Assembly: GCA_900553315.1 (NCBI GenBank)
Contig: USCW01000023.1
Location: 1 to 14,874, forward strand
Reading direction: 5' to 3'
DNA length: 14,874 nt
From: an uncultured Eubacteriales bacterium
GTDB lineage: Bacteria; Bacillota; Clostridia; Christensenellales; Aristaeellaceae
Numbering within the stretch: the stretch's first letter is position 1; each line of letters opens with the position of its first letter. Made by a program: the position numbers and the translations under genes. Below the pieces are notes generated by a model that worked only from the letters and a program-made list of their open reading frames with translations, did not search any database and was not told where the DNA came from. Shown one piece after another: positions 6,798 through 13,556 of this stretch.

Positions 6798-7634
6798 ATG
6801 CGGGAAAAGTTGAAGATGTATCGTGCATCGCTGATTATGCTGGGTATTTTCGAGACGGTAGCGGTGACGCTGTGGCTCAGCCTTGATAATATTTTCTATC
6901 TGCTGAATTTCAGCTATATCGGCATCTGTCTGGCAGTGGGGCTGGCGCTCTATACACGGCATTATCGCCACGCAAGGCGGGTCGTGCAGTTGGCGGTAGG
7001 GCTGTATATGCTGGTCTATCTGGGCATTATGAGCCGAGAAAATATGCAGATCGAGGGCTTCTGGTATTACTTGTTTCTGGGCGTATTCGAAGCGGCAACG
7101 ATCCACTACGCGGTGGCAAAAATCTTTGGTCCGCTGCTGTTTGGACGCGGGTGGTGCGGCTATGCTTGCTGGACGGCCATGGTGTTGGATTGGTTGCCTT
7201 ACAAGCATCCGCAGGGACCGAGACGCGGCTTTGGCTGGCTGCGGTATGTGACGTTCGGGTTATCGCTTGCTTTTGTGGCAGCGCTGTTTTTGCTGCACGT
7301 GCCGGGACTGGAAAACATTATGTTTATCAGCTTTCTGGTGGGTAATGGGCTGTATTATGCGGCGGGAATTGTGCTGGCGCTGGTGCTGAAGGATAATCGG
7401 GCTTTCTGCAAATATTTGTGTCCGATCACGGTTTTTTTGAAACCGGCAAGCTACTTCTCTCGGATGCGCATCGCGGTAGACGAGTCCAAATGCGTGCATT
7501 GCGGCAAGTGCGTCCGCACCTGTCCCATGGAGGTGGACTTGCTGGATCCCAAGCGCAGTCGACGCAATGGTACGGAGTGCATTCTTTGCATGGAATGCGT
7601 AGATGGCTGTCCGAAAAAGGCCGTGAAGCTTTGA
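6798..7634 (+). CDS. NapH-like membrane 4Fe-4S polyferredoxin
   Basis: This 278-residue integral membrane iron-sulfur protein resembles NapH/NosR/RnfB-adjacent ferredoxins that pass electrons between the quinone pool or flavoproteins and a redox enzyme. Hydrophobic segments lie at about 12-27, 34-52, 63-78, 90-108, 150-168 and 176-198. Two membrane-proximal CxxxC pairs are present: C120/C124 in GRGWCGYAC and C204/C208 in CKYLCP. The C-terminal domain has two full 4Fe-4S motifs: C232, C235, C238, C242 (CVHCGKCVRTCP) and C261, C264, C267, C271 (CILCMECVDGCP). AGGAGG precedes the ATG. No partner oxidoreductase is visible; the neighbours are uppP and a small coiled-coil protein, so the electron donor and acceptor cannot be assigned. 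Confidence 0.9.
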   Translation: MREKLKMYRASLIMLGIFETVAVTLWLSLDNIFYLLNFSYIGICLAVGLALYTRHYRHARRVVQLAVGLYMLVYLGIMSRENMQIEGFWYYLFLGVFEAATIHYAVAKIFGPLLFGRGWCGYACWTAMVLDWLPYKHPQGPRRGFGWLRYVTFGLSLAFVAALFLLHVPGLENIMFISFLVGNGLYYAAGIVLALVLKDNRAFCKYLCPITVFLKPASYFSRMRIAVDESKCVHCGKCVRTCPMEVDLLDPKRSRRNGTECILCMECVDGCPKKAVKL

Positions 7635-7654
7635 ATGCTGACTGCATAAACCGT

Positions 7655-7681
7655 TTCTATGCGGCACAAGCTAGCATAGAA
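7655..7681. repeat. Hairpin between the polyferredoxin and small coiled-coil genes
   Basis: TTCTATGC (7655-7662) is the exact complement of GCATAGAA (7674-7681), with an 11-base loop. No T-run follows. It ends ten bases before the AGGAG of the next gene, so it could affect messenger stability or translation of that gene. Confidence 0.45.
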
Positions 7682-7707
7682 GGCTGCGAAAGGAGACGGT
7701 TCATGGC

Positions 7708-8013
7708 ATGGAACGGCATACGGTCATTTTGGTCATGACGCTTTGCGTGATGGGAATCATTACATGTATTCTTTGGGGCGAACGGGATGCGGAGCGCGAT
7801 ATTCGCTTCAACGCCGAGCAGCGTCTGGCGGAGACACAGGAAAAGCTCGGCGCGGCGGAGGATGCACGCAAAACAGCCGAGGAGGCATGGCTGGTGGAAA
7901 AAGCATCATGGAAGGCTGCATTGGAGGACGTGACCCGGGAACGCGACGCGCTGCTGTCCAGTACATTTGCGCAGGAGACGTTTATGGCAACACCCGGGGA
8001 TTTGACACCATAA
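7708..8013 (+). CDS. Small membrane-anchored coiled-coil protein, unknown function
   Basis: I do not recognise a family. The 101 residues begin with MERH and one hydrophobic segment (about residues 6-24), followed by a charged region rich in Ala, Glu, Arg and Lys (about 26-85) with heptad-like spacing, for example DAERDIRFNAEQRLAETQEK. The expected product is a single-span protein with a helical tail, similar in layout to FtsB/FtsL-like or scaffold proteins, but no specific claim is possible. AGGAG (7691-7695) is 12 bases from this ATG and seven bases from another ATG at 7703, which opens an 11-codon out-of-frame ORF. The ORF is credible from its composition and its fit between the polyferredoxin gene and the rlmI terminator; the two plus-strand genes are 73 bases apart. 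Confidence 0.72.
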   Translation: MERHTVILVMTLCVMGIITCILWGERDAERDIRFNAEQRLAETQEKLGAAEDARKTAEEAWLVEKASWKAALEDVTRERDALLSSTFAQETFMATPGDLTP

Positions 8014-8049
8014 AAAGACCGACCTTCTCCCCAAAATGAAGGTCAGTCT
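8012..8049 (-). terminator. Rho-independent terminator of the rlmI-like gene
   Basis: On the minus strand AGACTGACCTTC (8049-8038) pairs with GAAGGTCGGTCT (8027-8016), one pair being T-G, and a run of T follows (complement of A8012-A8016). On the plus strand the same position is a C/A mismatch, so the signal mainly serves the minus-strand gene. It touches the stop codon of the small coiled-coil gene. Confidence 0.88.
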
Positions 8050-8065
8050 GTGATAACGGGCAGGT

Positions 8066-9238
8066 TTAATGCAGGATCTGGAAAATACCGCATTTGAGAT
8101 ATTGCGTTTCGGGTGCGGCAGGGAGAATGGGATGATCCTTGCCCTGCGTGCGGTACTCGACTTGACGAAGCTGCACATGTGCGTCCCGAGCCGCGTCGCG
8201 GACGATGTCCATGAAAGCGGCGGGCAGGATGTGCTGGGAGCAGGAGCATGTGACAAGGTAGCCGCCGTCACGCACCATCTTCATGGCGCGAAGGTTAATC
8301 TCTTTATATCCGCGGGTAGCGCTGGCCACAGCGGAACGGGTTTTGGTAAAGGCGGGAGGATCAAGGATGATAACGTCATACTTTTCGCCCTCACGGCTCT
8401 CCTCGCTGAGCAGATCAAAGGCGTTAGCCTCGACAAAGCGAACGCGATCCTCCAAATGATTTAAGCGAGCGTTTTCTGTGGCGAACTGACAGGCATAGTC
8501 GGAAATATCCACGCCAATGACCTCGCGTGCGCCAAAATGACCTGCATGAAGGGCAAAACTGCCGGTATGGGTGAAGCAGTCCAGCACGCGGGCATTCTTT
8601 ACAAAGGGGGCGATAGCGGCGCGGTTTTCCTTCTGATCGAGAAAGAAGCCGGTCTTCTGGCCTTCCTTTACGTCAACCCAGAAGTGAACGCCGTTCTCGA
8701 CCATCTCCACCCGATCAGGCACATCGCCGCAGATGAGGCCTTTGGTCAACTCGAGGCCCTCCAGCGTGCGAACGGGTACGTCGCTGCGCTCATAGATGCC
8801 CGCAGGATGCAACAGCTCTTGCAGCGCGTCGGCAGCGTCATGCTTGAAGCGCTCCATGCCCAGCGCCAGACATTGCATGACCAGCACGTCGCCGAAGCTG
8901 TCTACGATCAGCGCGGGCAGACGGTCGCTTTCGGCAAAAATCATGCGGCAGGAATGCAGATCGGCAAAGGTACGGCGGTAATCGACGGCCTCCTTTACGC
9001 GGCGGAAAATAAAGTCGCGGTCAACAGGCTCGTCATGCAGCGTCATCATCCGCAGAGAAATTTGAGACTGGGGATTATAAAACGCCCGACCGAGAAATCG
9101 TCCGCGGCTGGACAGGACGTCTACTATGTCGCCGGGTGTGAAGCTGCCCTGAACCTCCCGAATATCGCTGCGGAAAACCCACGGATGACCGCCGAGCACG
9201 CGTTTCTCTTTGCCGGGATTCAAAATGGCCTTTGCCAT
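8066..9238 (-). CDS. rlmI: RlmI/RlmK family 23S rRNA methyltransferase
   Basis: This 390-residue class I SAM-dependent methyltransferase belongs to the family that makes 5-methylcytosine (RlmI, C1962) in 23S rRNA. An N-terminal PUA-like domain (about 1-70, KRVLGGHPWVFRSDI) is followed by a central domain and a Rossmann methyltransferase domain. Visible motifs are QKTGFFLDQKENR (about 194-206), the SAM loop LDCFTHTGSFALHA (219-232), the acidic motif GVDIS, the catalytic DPPAFTK (293-299) and TCSCS (330-334). The frame runs back to 9265, but ATG 9238 has AAGGAGG six bases upstream and is the better start. It has its own promoter (9280-9308) and terminator, so it is a single-gene unit. The exact target base is inferred from family membership. 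Confidence 0.92.
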   Translation of the reverse strand: MAKAILNPGKEKRVLGGHPWVFRSDIREVQGSFTPGDIVDVLSSRGRFLGRAFYNPQSQISLRMMTLHDEPVDRDFIFRRVKEAVDYRRTFADLHSCRMIFAESDRLPALIVDSFGDVLVMQCLALGMERFKHDAADALQELLHPAGIYERSDVPVRTLEGLELTKGLICGDVPDRVEMVENGVHFWVDVKEGQKTGFFLDQKENRAAIAPFVKNARVLDCFTHTGSFALHAGHFGAREVIGVDISDYACQFATENARLNHLEDRVRFVEANAFDLLSEESREGEKYDVIILDPPAFTKTRSAVASATRGYKEINLRAMKMVRDGGYLVTCSCSQHILPAAFMDIVRDAARDAHVQLRQVEYRTQGKDHPILPAAPETQYLKCGIFQILH

Positions 9239-9279
9239 GAAATACCTCCTTAAAATGCGCTTCAAAAGCTTTCGTAATC

Positions 9280-9308
9280 ATCATACCGCCGAAGCGCACG
9301 GTTGTAAA
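9280..9308 (-). promoter_or_regulatory. Sigma-A promoter of the rlmI-like gene
   Basis: On the minus strand TTTACA (9308-9303), a 17-base spacer and TATGAT (9285-9280), each one mismatch from consensus. The start would be near 9273, about 35 bases before the ATG at 9238. Flanking the -10 are perfect 8-base inverted arms TGCGCTTC (9256-9263) and GAAGCGCA (9291-9298). Confidence 0.75.
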
Positions 9309-9362
9309 GAGGCGGTAGATCAGGCAGAAAGAAAATCATGGCGGATACATTTTGTTTGCCCC

Positions 9363-9391
9363 TTGACAGGGACGAATGAGGTGCATATAAT
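9363..9391 (+). promoter_or_regulatory. Perfect sigma-A promoter of the candidate 6S RNA gene
   Basis: TTGACA (9363-9368) and TATAAT (9386-9391) are both exact consensus with a 17-base spacer. The predicted start, about 9398, coincides with the 5' strand of the closing stem of the structured RNA that follows. Confidence 0.92.
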
Positions 9392-9395
9392 AATG

Positions 9396-9637
9396 CTCGA
9401 GAGTGATGCTCCTGGGGTGTTCGCCAGCGCTCTTGTTTTTACCCACATTTCATAAAATGGAACCCGGGTTCGTGAGAGAATGTCACGCCCCCGTCGTGAG
9501 ACGCCAGGGGACGGCAGAGGCAAGCGACAGGGCACCAGCCTGCTTTAACATAGCGGGTGAAAAAACGGGGTGCAGCGGCACTTTGGGGCATTAGATCGAG
9601 AAAAAGACCGACAGGAAATACTGTGCGGTCTTTTTTT
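9396..9637 (+). ncRNA. ssrS: Structured small RNA, candidate 6S RNA
   Basis: No coding frame fits this 240-base unit, which has its own consensus promoter and terminator. The ends pair: CTCGA/TCGAG (9396-9400 with 9596-9600), TGATGCTCC/GGGGCATTA (9404-9412 with 9585-9593) and GGGGTG/CACTTT (9414-9419 with 9579-9584). An open bubble follows, 15 bases on the left (9420-9434, TTCGCCAGCGCTCTT) and 12 on the right (9567-9578, GGGGTGCAGCGG). The helix then resumes as GTTTTTACCC/GGGTGAAAAAAC (9435-9444 with 9555-9566). A long closing stem, a bubble mimicking an open promoter, and a distal stem is the 6S plan, and the bubble edge TGTTCGCCAGCG resembles TGTTCGCAAGCG of E. coli 6S. The distal part holds several small hairpins (9446-9459, 9471-9487, 9492-9503), more branched than classical 6S. 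6S binds sigma-70 holoenzyme. That it is a structured RNA gene is well supported; the 6S identity is moderate. Confidence 0.55.
9601..9637 (+). terminator. Rho-independent terminator of the candidate 6S RNA
   Basis: AAAAAGACCG (9601-9610) pairs with CGGTCTTTTT (9626-9635), and ACAG (9611-9614) with CTGT (9621-9624), leaving one bulged G. Seven T follow (9631-9637). This separates the small RNA from the decarboxylase operon downstream. Confidence 0.93.
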
Positions 9638-9759
9638 CATATCCTGCGCGATTTGGGAACACCTGTTACATAGATCACAAAATTTTGCAGGAGAGGCAGG
9701 AAATAGGGGGAATACGCAGAAAAAGAGAAATTGGGAAAAGTTTGAACCATCCAATTTTC

Positions 9760-9777
9760 CTTGGCCGCAAGGCCAAG
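9760..9777 (+). promoter_or_regulatory. GNRA-capped hairpin in the decarboxylase operon leader
   Basis: CTTGGCC (9760-9766) and GGCCAAG (9771-9777) pair perfectly around the tetraloop GCAA, 15 bases before the GAAGGAGA ribosome binding site of mmdA. There is no T-run, so it is not a terminator; a stabilising 5' stem-loop or protein site is possible. In the rest of 9638-9806 I see no clear promoter and no other gene. Confidence 0.5.
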
Positions 9778-9806
9778 ATCGCAGGATTCATGGAAGGAGA
9801 ACGGAC

Positions 9807-11291
9807 ATGAACAACACGCAAGACCTGAAGCAGGTGCTGCAAAAGAAGCAGGAAATCCTGCAGGGGAACGCTGAGCGCGTGGCCAAGCAGCGCGCTCAGG
9901 GTAAGCTGACTGCCCGGGAGCGGGTGGCCAAGTTGCTGGACCAGGGCAGCTTTGTTGAGCTGGACGCTCTGGTAAGCGCGGGAGAGGACGGCGCTGGCGT
10001 TGTAACCGGCTACGGCACGGTGCAGGATCGCCCAGTATATCTCTTCGCGCAGGACTTCACGGTGCATGGCGGCGCTATGGGCCGGATGCAGGCGCAGAAA
10101 ATTTTGAAGATACTGGATCTGGCGCAGAAGACGGGTGCACCGGTGGTCGCAATGTGTGACAGCAACGGTGTGCGTCTGGACGAGGGCGCGGCGGCGATGA
10201 ACGCCTATGCTGAGGTATTCGCCAAGATGACCCGTCTGTCCGGCGTATGCCCGATGGTTGCGCTGGTGCTGGGCCCCTGTGCGGGTGGCGCGGCTCTGAT
10301 CAGCCAGATCGCGGACGTGAGCATTCAAGCGGAAAAGGTTGGCGAATTGATGGTCTATGGCCCGCAGGTGATGAGCTCCGTGAGCGGCGAAACGCTGACT
10401 GGCGAGTCGCTGGGCGGTGCGAAGGCCATGGCGGCACAGGGCGGCGTGGCACTGACTGCGGCCTCCGAAGACGAGGCGATTTCGCTGGCGGTGCAGGTGC
10501 TTGATCTGCTGCCGGGTTCTAATGCGGAGGATGCACCTCTGATGGACGGCGACGATATGAATCGTCTGCTGCCCGCTGTGGACGCTATGGACAGCGATGC
10601 GCTGCTGGCAGCGATGGCAGATAACGCGAGCTTCATTGAACTGTACAAGGAGTGGGGGAAGGCTCTGCGCGTGGCGCTGTGCCGCATGGGCGGCCGTAGT
10701 GTCGGCATCGTGTGCAGCAATGCAAAGGAAAACGACGGCATGATTACGCCTGCGGCTGCGGCGAAGGCGGCACGGTTTATCCGCCTGTGCGACTGCTATT
10801 CGCTGCCGGTGGTAAGCCTCATCAACAGCAAGGGTGTGGCTGTTCCGGAGGCGAAGGCACAGAGCTGGACGATGATTACCGCCAGCCAGTTGCTGTATGC
10901 GTATGCGGAAGCGACCTGCCCCAAGGTTTCCGTGGTGGTCGGCAACGCTATTGGTCAGGCCTATGTGGCCATGGGCGGCAAGGCAAATGCGGACGTGTGC
11001 TACGCTTGGCCGGGTGCGGTGATTTCTGCGCTGACTCCCGAAGCGGCGGTGCAGGTACTGTATGTTGACGAACTGAAGAACAGCAAGAAGCCCGCGCTGG
11101 AAGCACGCGCTGAGTTGGAGGCCAAGTATGCCGCAGAAGTGGCGGACGGTGTGGCTGCGGCGAAGGCCGGCATGATCGACGATGTGTGTGATCCCGCCGA
11201 GACCCGCAAGCTGATCCTGGCTGCACTGGAGATGCTGTCCTCCAAGAGGGACGCGAATCCGCCCAAGAAGCACGGCAACCTGCCGCTGTAA
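9807..11291 (+). CDS. mmdA: Acyl-CoA decarboxylase/carboxylase carboxyltransferase (alpha) subunit
   Basis: This 494-residue PccB/MmdA-type carboxyltransferase moves a carboxyl group from its acyl-CoA or oxo-acid substrate to biotin on the carrier protein encoded at 11709. The N-terminal crotonase-like half has GKLTARERVAKLLDQGSF (32-49), the acyl-CoA region MCDSNGVRLDEG (116-127), and the oxyanion loop GPCAGGAA (156-163). The C-terminal half has AARFIRLCDCYSLPVVSLIN (321-340), LLYAYAEATCPKVSVV and YAWPGAVI (399-406). The usual substrate segment GFLPG is replaced by SKGVAVPEAKAQ (341-352), so methylmalonyl-CoA specificity is uncertain; glutaconyl-CoA or another substrate remains possible. I chose ATG 9807 because of GAAGGAGA at 9793-9800; the open frame back to 9570 runs through the upstream RNA terminator. 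Confidence 0.88.
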   Translation: MNNTQDLKQVLQKKQEILQGNAERVAKQRAQGKLTARERVAKLLDQGSFVELDALVSAGEDGAGVVTGYGTVQDRPVYLFAQDFTVHGGAMGRMQAQKILKILDLAQKTGAPVVAMCDSNGVRLDEGAAAMNAYAEVFAKMTRLSGVCPMVALVLGPCAGGAALISQIADVSIQAEKVGELMVYGPQVMSSVSGETLTGESLGGAKAMAAQGGVALTAASEDEAISLAVQVLDLLPGSNAEDAPLMDGDDMNRLLPAVDAMDSDALLAAMADNASFIELYKEWGKALRVALCRMGGRSVGIVCSNAKENDGMITPAAAAKAARFIRLCDCYSLPVVSLINSKGVAVPEAKAQSWTMITASQLLYAYAEATCPKVSVVVGNAIGQAYVAMGGKANADVCYAWPGAVISALTPEAAVQVLYVDELKNSKKPALEARAELEAKYAAEVADGVAAAKAGMIDDVCDPAETRKLILAALEMLSSKRDANPPKKHGNLPL

Positions 11292-11312
11292 CGGAAAGGA
11301 ACGTGTGCTGAC

Positions 11313-11663
11313 ATGGATAACTTGTTATTTGGCTTGGGCGTTACGGCTGTGGGTATGCTGGTTGTGTTCTTTGGCCTGATTGTGCTGATCGGCCTGATTA
11401 AGATCATGACGATGCTGTCCCAAAGCAAAAAGCCTAAGGAAAAGGAAGCAGGGGCTCCTGCTCCTGTTGCAGCTCCGGCCCCTGTGGAGGCGGAAGCTGC
11501 TGCACCCACGCAGGATGACGTGCTGATTGCGGTGATTTCTGCGGCTGTTGCGGCAGCGATGGGTGAGGAGACTGGCTTTGTTGTTCGCCGGGTGCGTCGT
11601 ATCTCGAATGCTCCCGCTTGGCAGCGTGCCGGACGCGACGAGCAGGTTTACAGCCGCTTTTAA
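11313..11663 (+). CDS. oadG: OadG family membrane subunit of a sodium-pump decarboxylase
   Basis: The 116-residue protein has one N-terminal membrane span (about 7-29, FGLGVTAVGMLVVFFGLIVL), a Lys/Ala/Pro-rich linker (about 36-68) and a C-terminal helix with a basic end VVRRVRRISNAPAWQRAGRD, the layout of OadG/MmdD. In this family the small subunit holds the carboxyltransferase, biotin carrier and beta subunit together at the membrane. It starts 21 bases after mmdA, with AAGGA about 12 bases before the ATG. It corresponds to MmdD of Veillonella; no gene for the extra epsilon subunit MmdE is present before the biotin carrier. Confidence 0.88.
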   Translation: MDNLLFGLGVTAVGMLVVFFGLIVLIGLIKIMTMLSQSKKPKEKEAGAPAPVAAPAPVEAEAAAPTQDDVLIAVISAAVAAAMGEETGFVVRRVRRISNAPAWQRAGRDEQVYSRF

Positions 11664-11708
11664 GGAAGCAGACACTTACAAGGATTTGAATTTGAGGAGG
11701 ATACGTTC

Positions 11709-12107
11709 ATGCGTAAGTTTATGATTACCGTCAATGGCGCGACCTATGAAGTGGATGTAGAAGAGGTCGGCGGCGCACAGACCGCTGCGACCGTCCGTGC
11801 GGCTGCTCCCGTGGCGGCTGCGCCTGTAGCTGCTGCTCCCGCTGCGCCGGTGAAGGCTGCTGCTCCTGCTGCTGCGCCCACCGCTACTGCGGCTGGTGAG
11901 TCCGTGAAGGCTCCCATGCCCGGCAACATTTTGGACGTGAAGGTGAAGGTTGGCGACACCGTGAAGCAGGGTGACGCGCTGGTGGTGCTGGAAGCCATGA
12001 AGATGGAAAATGACATTCCTGCGCCGCACGATGGCAAGGTTGTGCAGGTGTGCGTGCAGAAGGGCGCGACGGTCAACGCAGGCGACGCGCTGGTGGTGCT
12101 GGGCTGA
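11709..12107 (+). CDS. mmdC: Biotin carboxyl carrier subunit
   Basis: In this 132-residue protein a short N-terminal strand region (MRKFMITVNGATYEVDVEEV) is followed by an Ala/Pro-rich flexible linker (about 31-62) made of imperfect AAPVAAAP-type repeats, then the biotinyl domain (about 66-132). The biotinylation motif is EAMKM (95-99), with K98 the predicted biotin site. The domain carries carboxybiotin from the carboxyltransferase to the beta subunit. GAGGAGG lies about seven bases upstream of the ATG. It is the third gene of the operon, 45 bases after oadG and 30 before the beta subunit gene. The repeat-rich linker DNA is GC-rich and low in complexity but matches its neighbours in codon style. 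Confidence 0.94.
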   Translation: MRKFMITVNGATYEVDVEEVGGAQTAATVRAAAPVAAAPVAAAPAAPVKAAAPAAAPTATAAGESVKAPMPGNILDVKVKVGDTVKQGDALVVLEAMKMENDIPAPHDGKVVQVCVQKGATVNAGDALVVLG

Positions 12108-12137
12108 GCATTTCCACACGGAAAGTGAGTTGATAAG

Positions 12138-13556
12138 ATGTCCATTGATATTCTTGGCACCATACAGCAACTCTACGCGACCTCCGGTATTGCGCTGTTC
12201 ATTCAGAACCCTCAGGCGCTGATCATGGTTGCGGTTGCGTGTCTGCTGCTGTATCTGGCCATTGTAAAGAAGTTTGAACCGCTGCTGCTTCTGCCGATTG
12301 CCTTCGGTATGCTGCTGACTAACCTGCTGGGCAGCGAAGTATATCATGAAGAGCTGTTTGCGGGCGGTCATGTGAACTGGGGCTTGTTTGGCGGTGCAAC
12401 GCTGGTAAACTCGAAGGATTTGGCAGACATTGCGAACCTGACCGTTAATGCGGCAGGTGCGATTCTGACTCCCTCGGGTTCGATTCTGGGCAATCTGACA
12501 GCAACGGTATCCGAAGCAGTGAAGATTGCCGAAAACGGTGCGATCGTGAGCATGGAGACCGGCAAGGTGCTCTATGAAAATCTGAACGTTGTGATGAACA
12601 GTGGCTGCTATTTACAGGGCGGTCAGGTATTCGACGCGCTGGGCAATCTAGTGGCAAACTCCGGCAAGGTCATTTCTGCCGGTCTGCTGGACTACCTGTA
12701 TCTGGGCGTGAAGCTGGGCATTTATCCTTGCTTGATCTTCTTGGGCGTTGGCGCAGGAACAGACTTTGGTCCGTTGATTGCGAACCCCAAAACGTTGCTG
12801 CTGGGTGCTGCTGCACAGCTGGGTATTTTCATGACCTTCTTGGGTGCTTATGCGCTGTTCGGATTTACTGCGGCTGAGTCCGGTGCTATCGGCATCATCG
12901 GTGGTGCGGACGGCCCCACAGCTATCTGGCTGACCGGCAAGCTTGCGCCCCATCTGCTGGGCCCGATTGCCGTAGCTGCATACAGCTACATGGCCTTGGT
13001 GCCTGTGATTCAGCCTCCGATTATGAAAGCGCTGACCACCAAGAAGGAGCGCATGATTGTGATGGAGCAGCTGGCTCCTGTTTCTAAGAAGCAGAAGATT
13101 CTGTTCCCCATCGTTGTGACGATTCTGGTCGCTGTGTTGCTGCCTTCTGCTGCGCCGCTGGTCGGTTCGCTGATGCTGGGCAATCTGATGAAGGAATGCG
13201 GCGTGGTGGAGCGTCTGAACAAAACGGCTCAGAATGAGTTGATGAATATCGTCACCATTTTCTTGGGCGTTACGGTTGGTGCGACAGCAACTGCTAGCAC
13301 CTTCATCCGCAAGGAGACCATTGAAATCATCGCGCTGGGTATCGTTGCCTTTGGCATGGGTACTGCGGGCGGCGTGCTGCTTGCGAAGCTGATGAACAAG
13401 CTCAGCGGCGGCAAGATCAATCCGCTGATCGGTTCCGCGGGCGTGTCCGCTGTGCCTATGGCGGCGCGTGTGTCTCAGAAGGTTGGTCAGGAAGAAAATC
13501 CCGGTAACTTCCTGCTGATGCACGCTATGGGCCCCAACGTGGCGGGCGTGATTGGC
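12138..13556 (+). CDS. oadB: Sodium-translocating decarboxylase beta subunit, 3' end lost at a chimeric junction
   Basis: The integral membrane subunit decarboxylates carboxybiotin and pumps sodium out. Family signatures are LGVKLGIYPCLIFLGVGAGT (189-208), IGIIGGADGPTAIWLTGK (251-268), where D258 matches the essential aspartate of Klebsiella OadB, YMALVPVIQPPIMKALTT (284-301), GVTVGATATASTF (377-389) and NPLIGSAGVSAVPMAARVSQ (428-447). The last genuine family residues are HAMGPNVAGVIG (462-473). After G473 the family continues with a final hydrophobic segment (typically SAVAAG-like), but here the reading changes to enterobacterial CsdA, so about 15-20 residues are missing. Residues about 66-183 include a roughly 100-residue insert relative to short OadB proteins. 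The ribosome binding site (GAAAGTGAG) is weak. Confidence 0.92.
13533..13556. other. Probable assembly chimera junction (Clostridia to Enterobacteriaceae)
   Basis: These 24 bases encode PNVAGVIG in the shared frame. The peptide occurs near the end of OadB-type beta subunits and in CsdA (E. coli CsdA has PNVAGVIGLSAALEWL). Upstream everything is clostridial; downstream everything matches enterobacterial csdA-csdE-tcdA. A shared word of this length is what a short-k assembly graph would join on. Confidence 0.93.

Noticed and set aside
9396..9637. Cobalamin or other metabolite riboswitch controlling the decarboxylase operon
   Set aside because: No B12-box or other riboswitch core that I know is visible, and a complete terminator plus 170 bases separate the RNA from mmdA; the end-to-end stem suits a free RNA better. 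A riboswitch of unknown class cannot be fully excluded.
9570..9806. N-terminal extension of the carboxyltransferase frame to 9570
   Set aside because: It would translate the end of the structured RNA and its terminator; the family N-terminus and the strong ribosome binding site fit ATG 9807.
9675..11273. 532-codon open frame on the minus strand opposite mmdA
   Set aside because: It is a shadow of the GC-rich mmdA frame: composition rich in His, Arg and Gln, no recognisable domain and no ribosome binding site.
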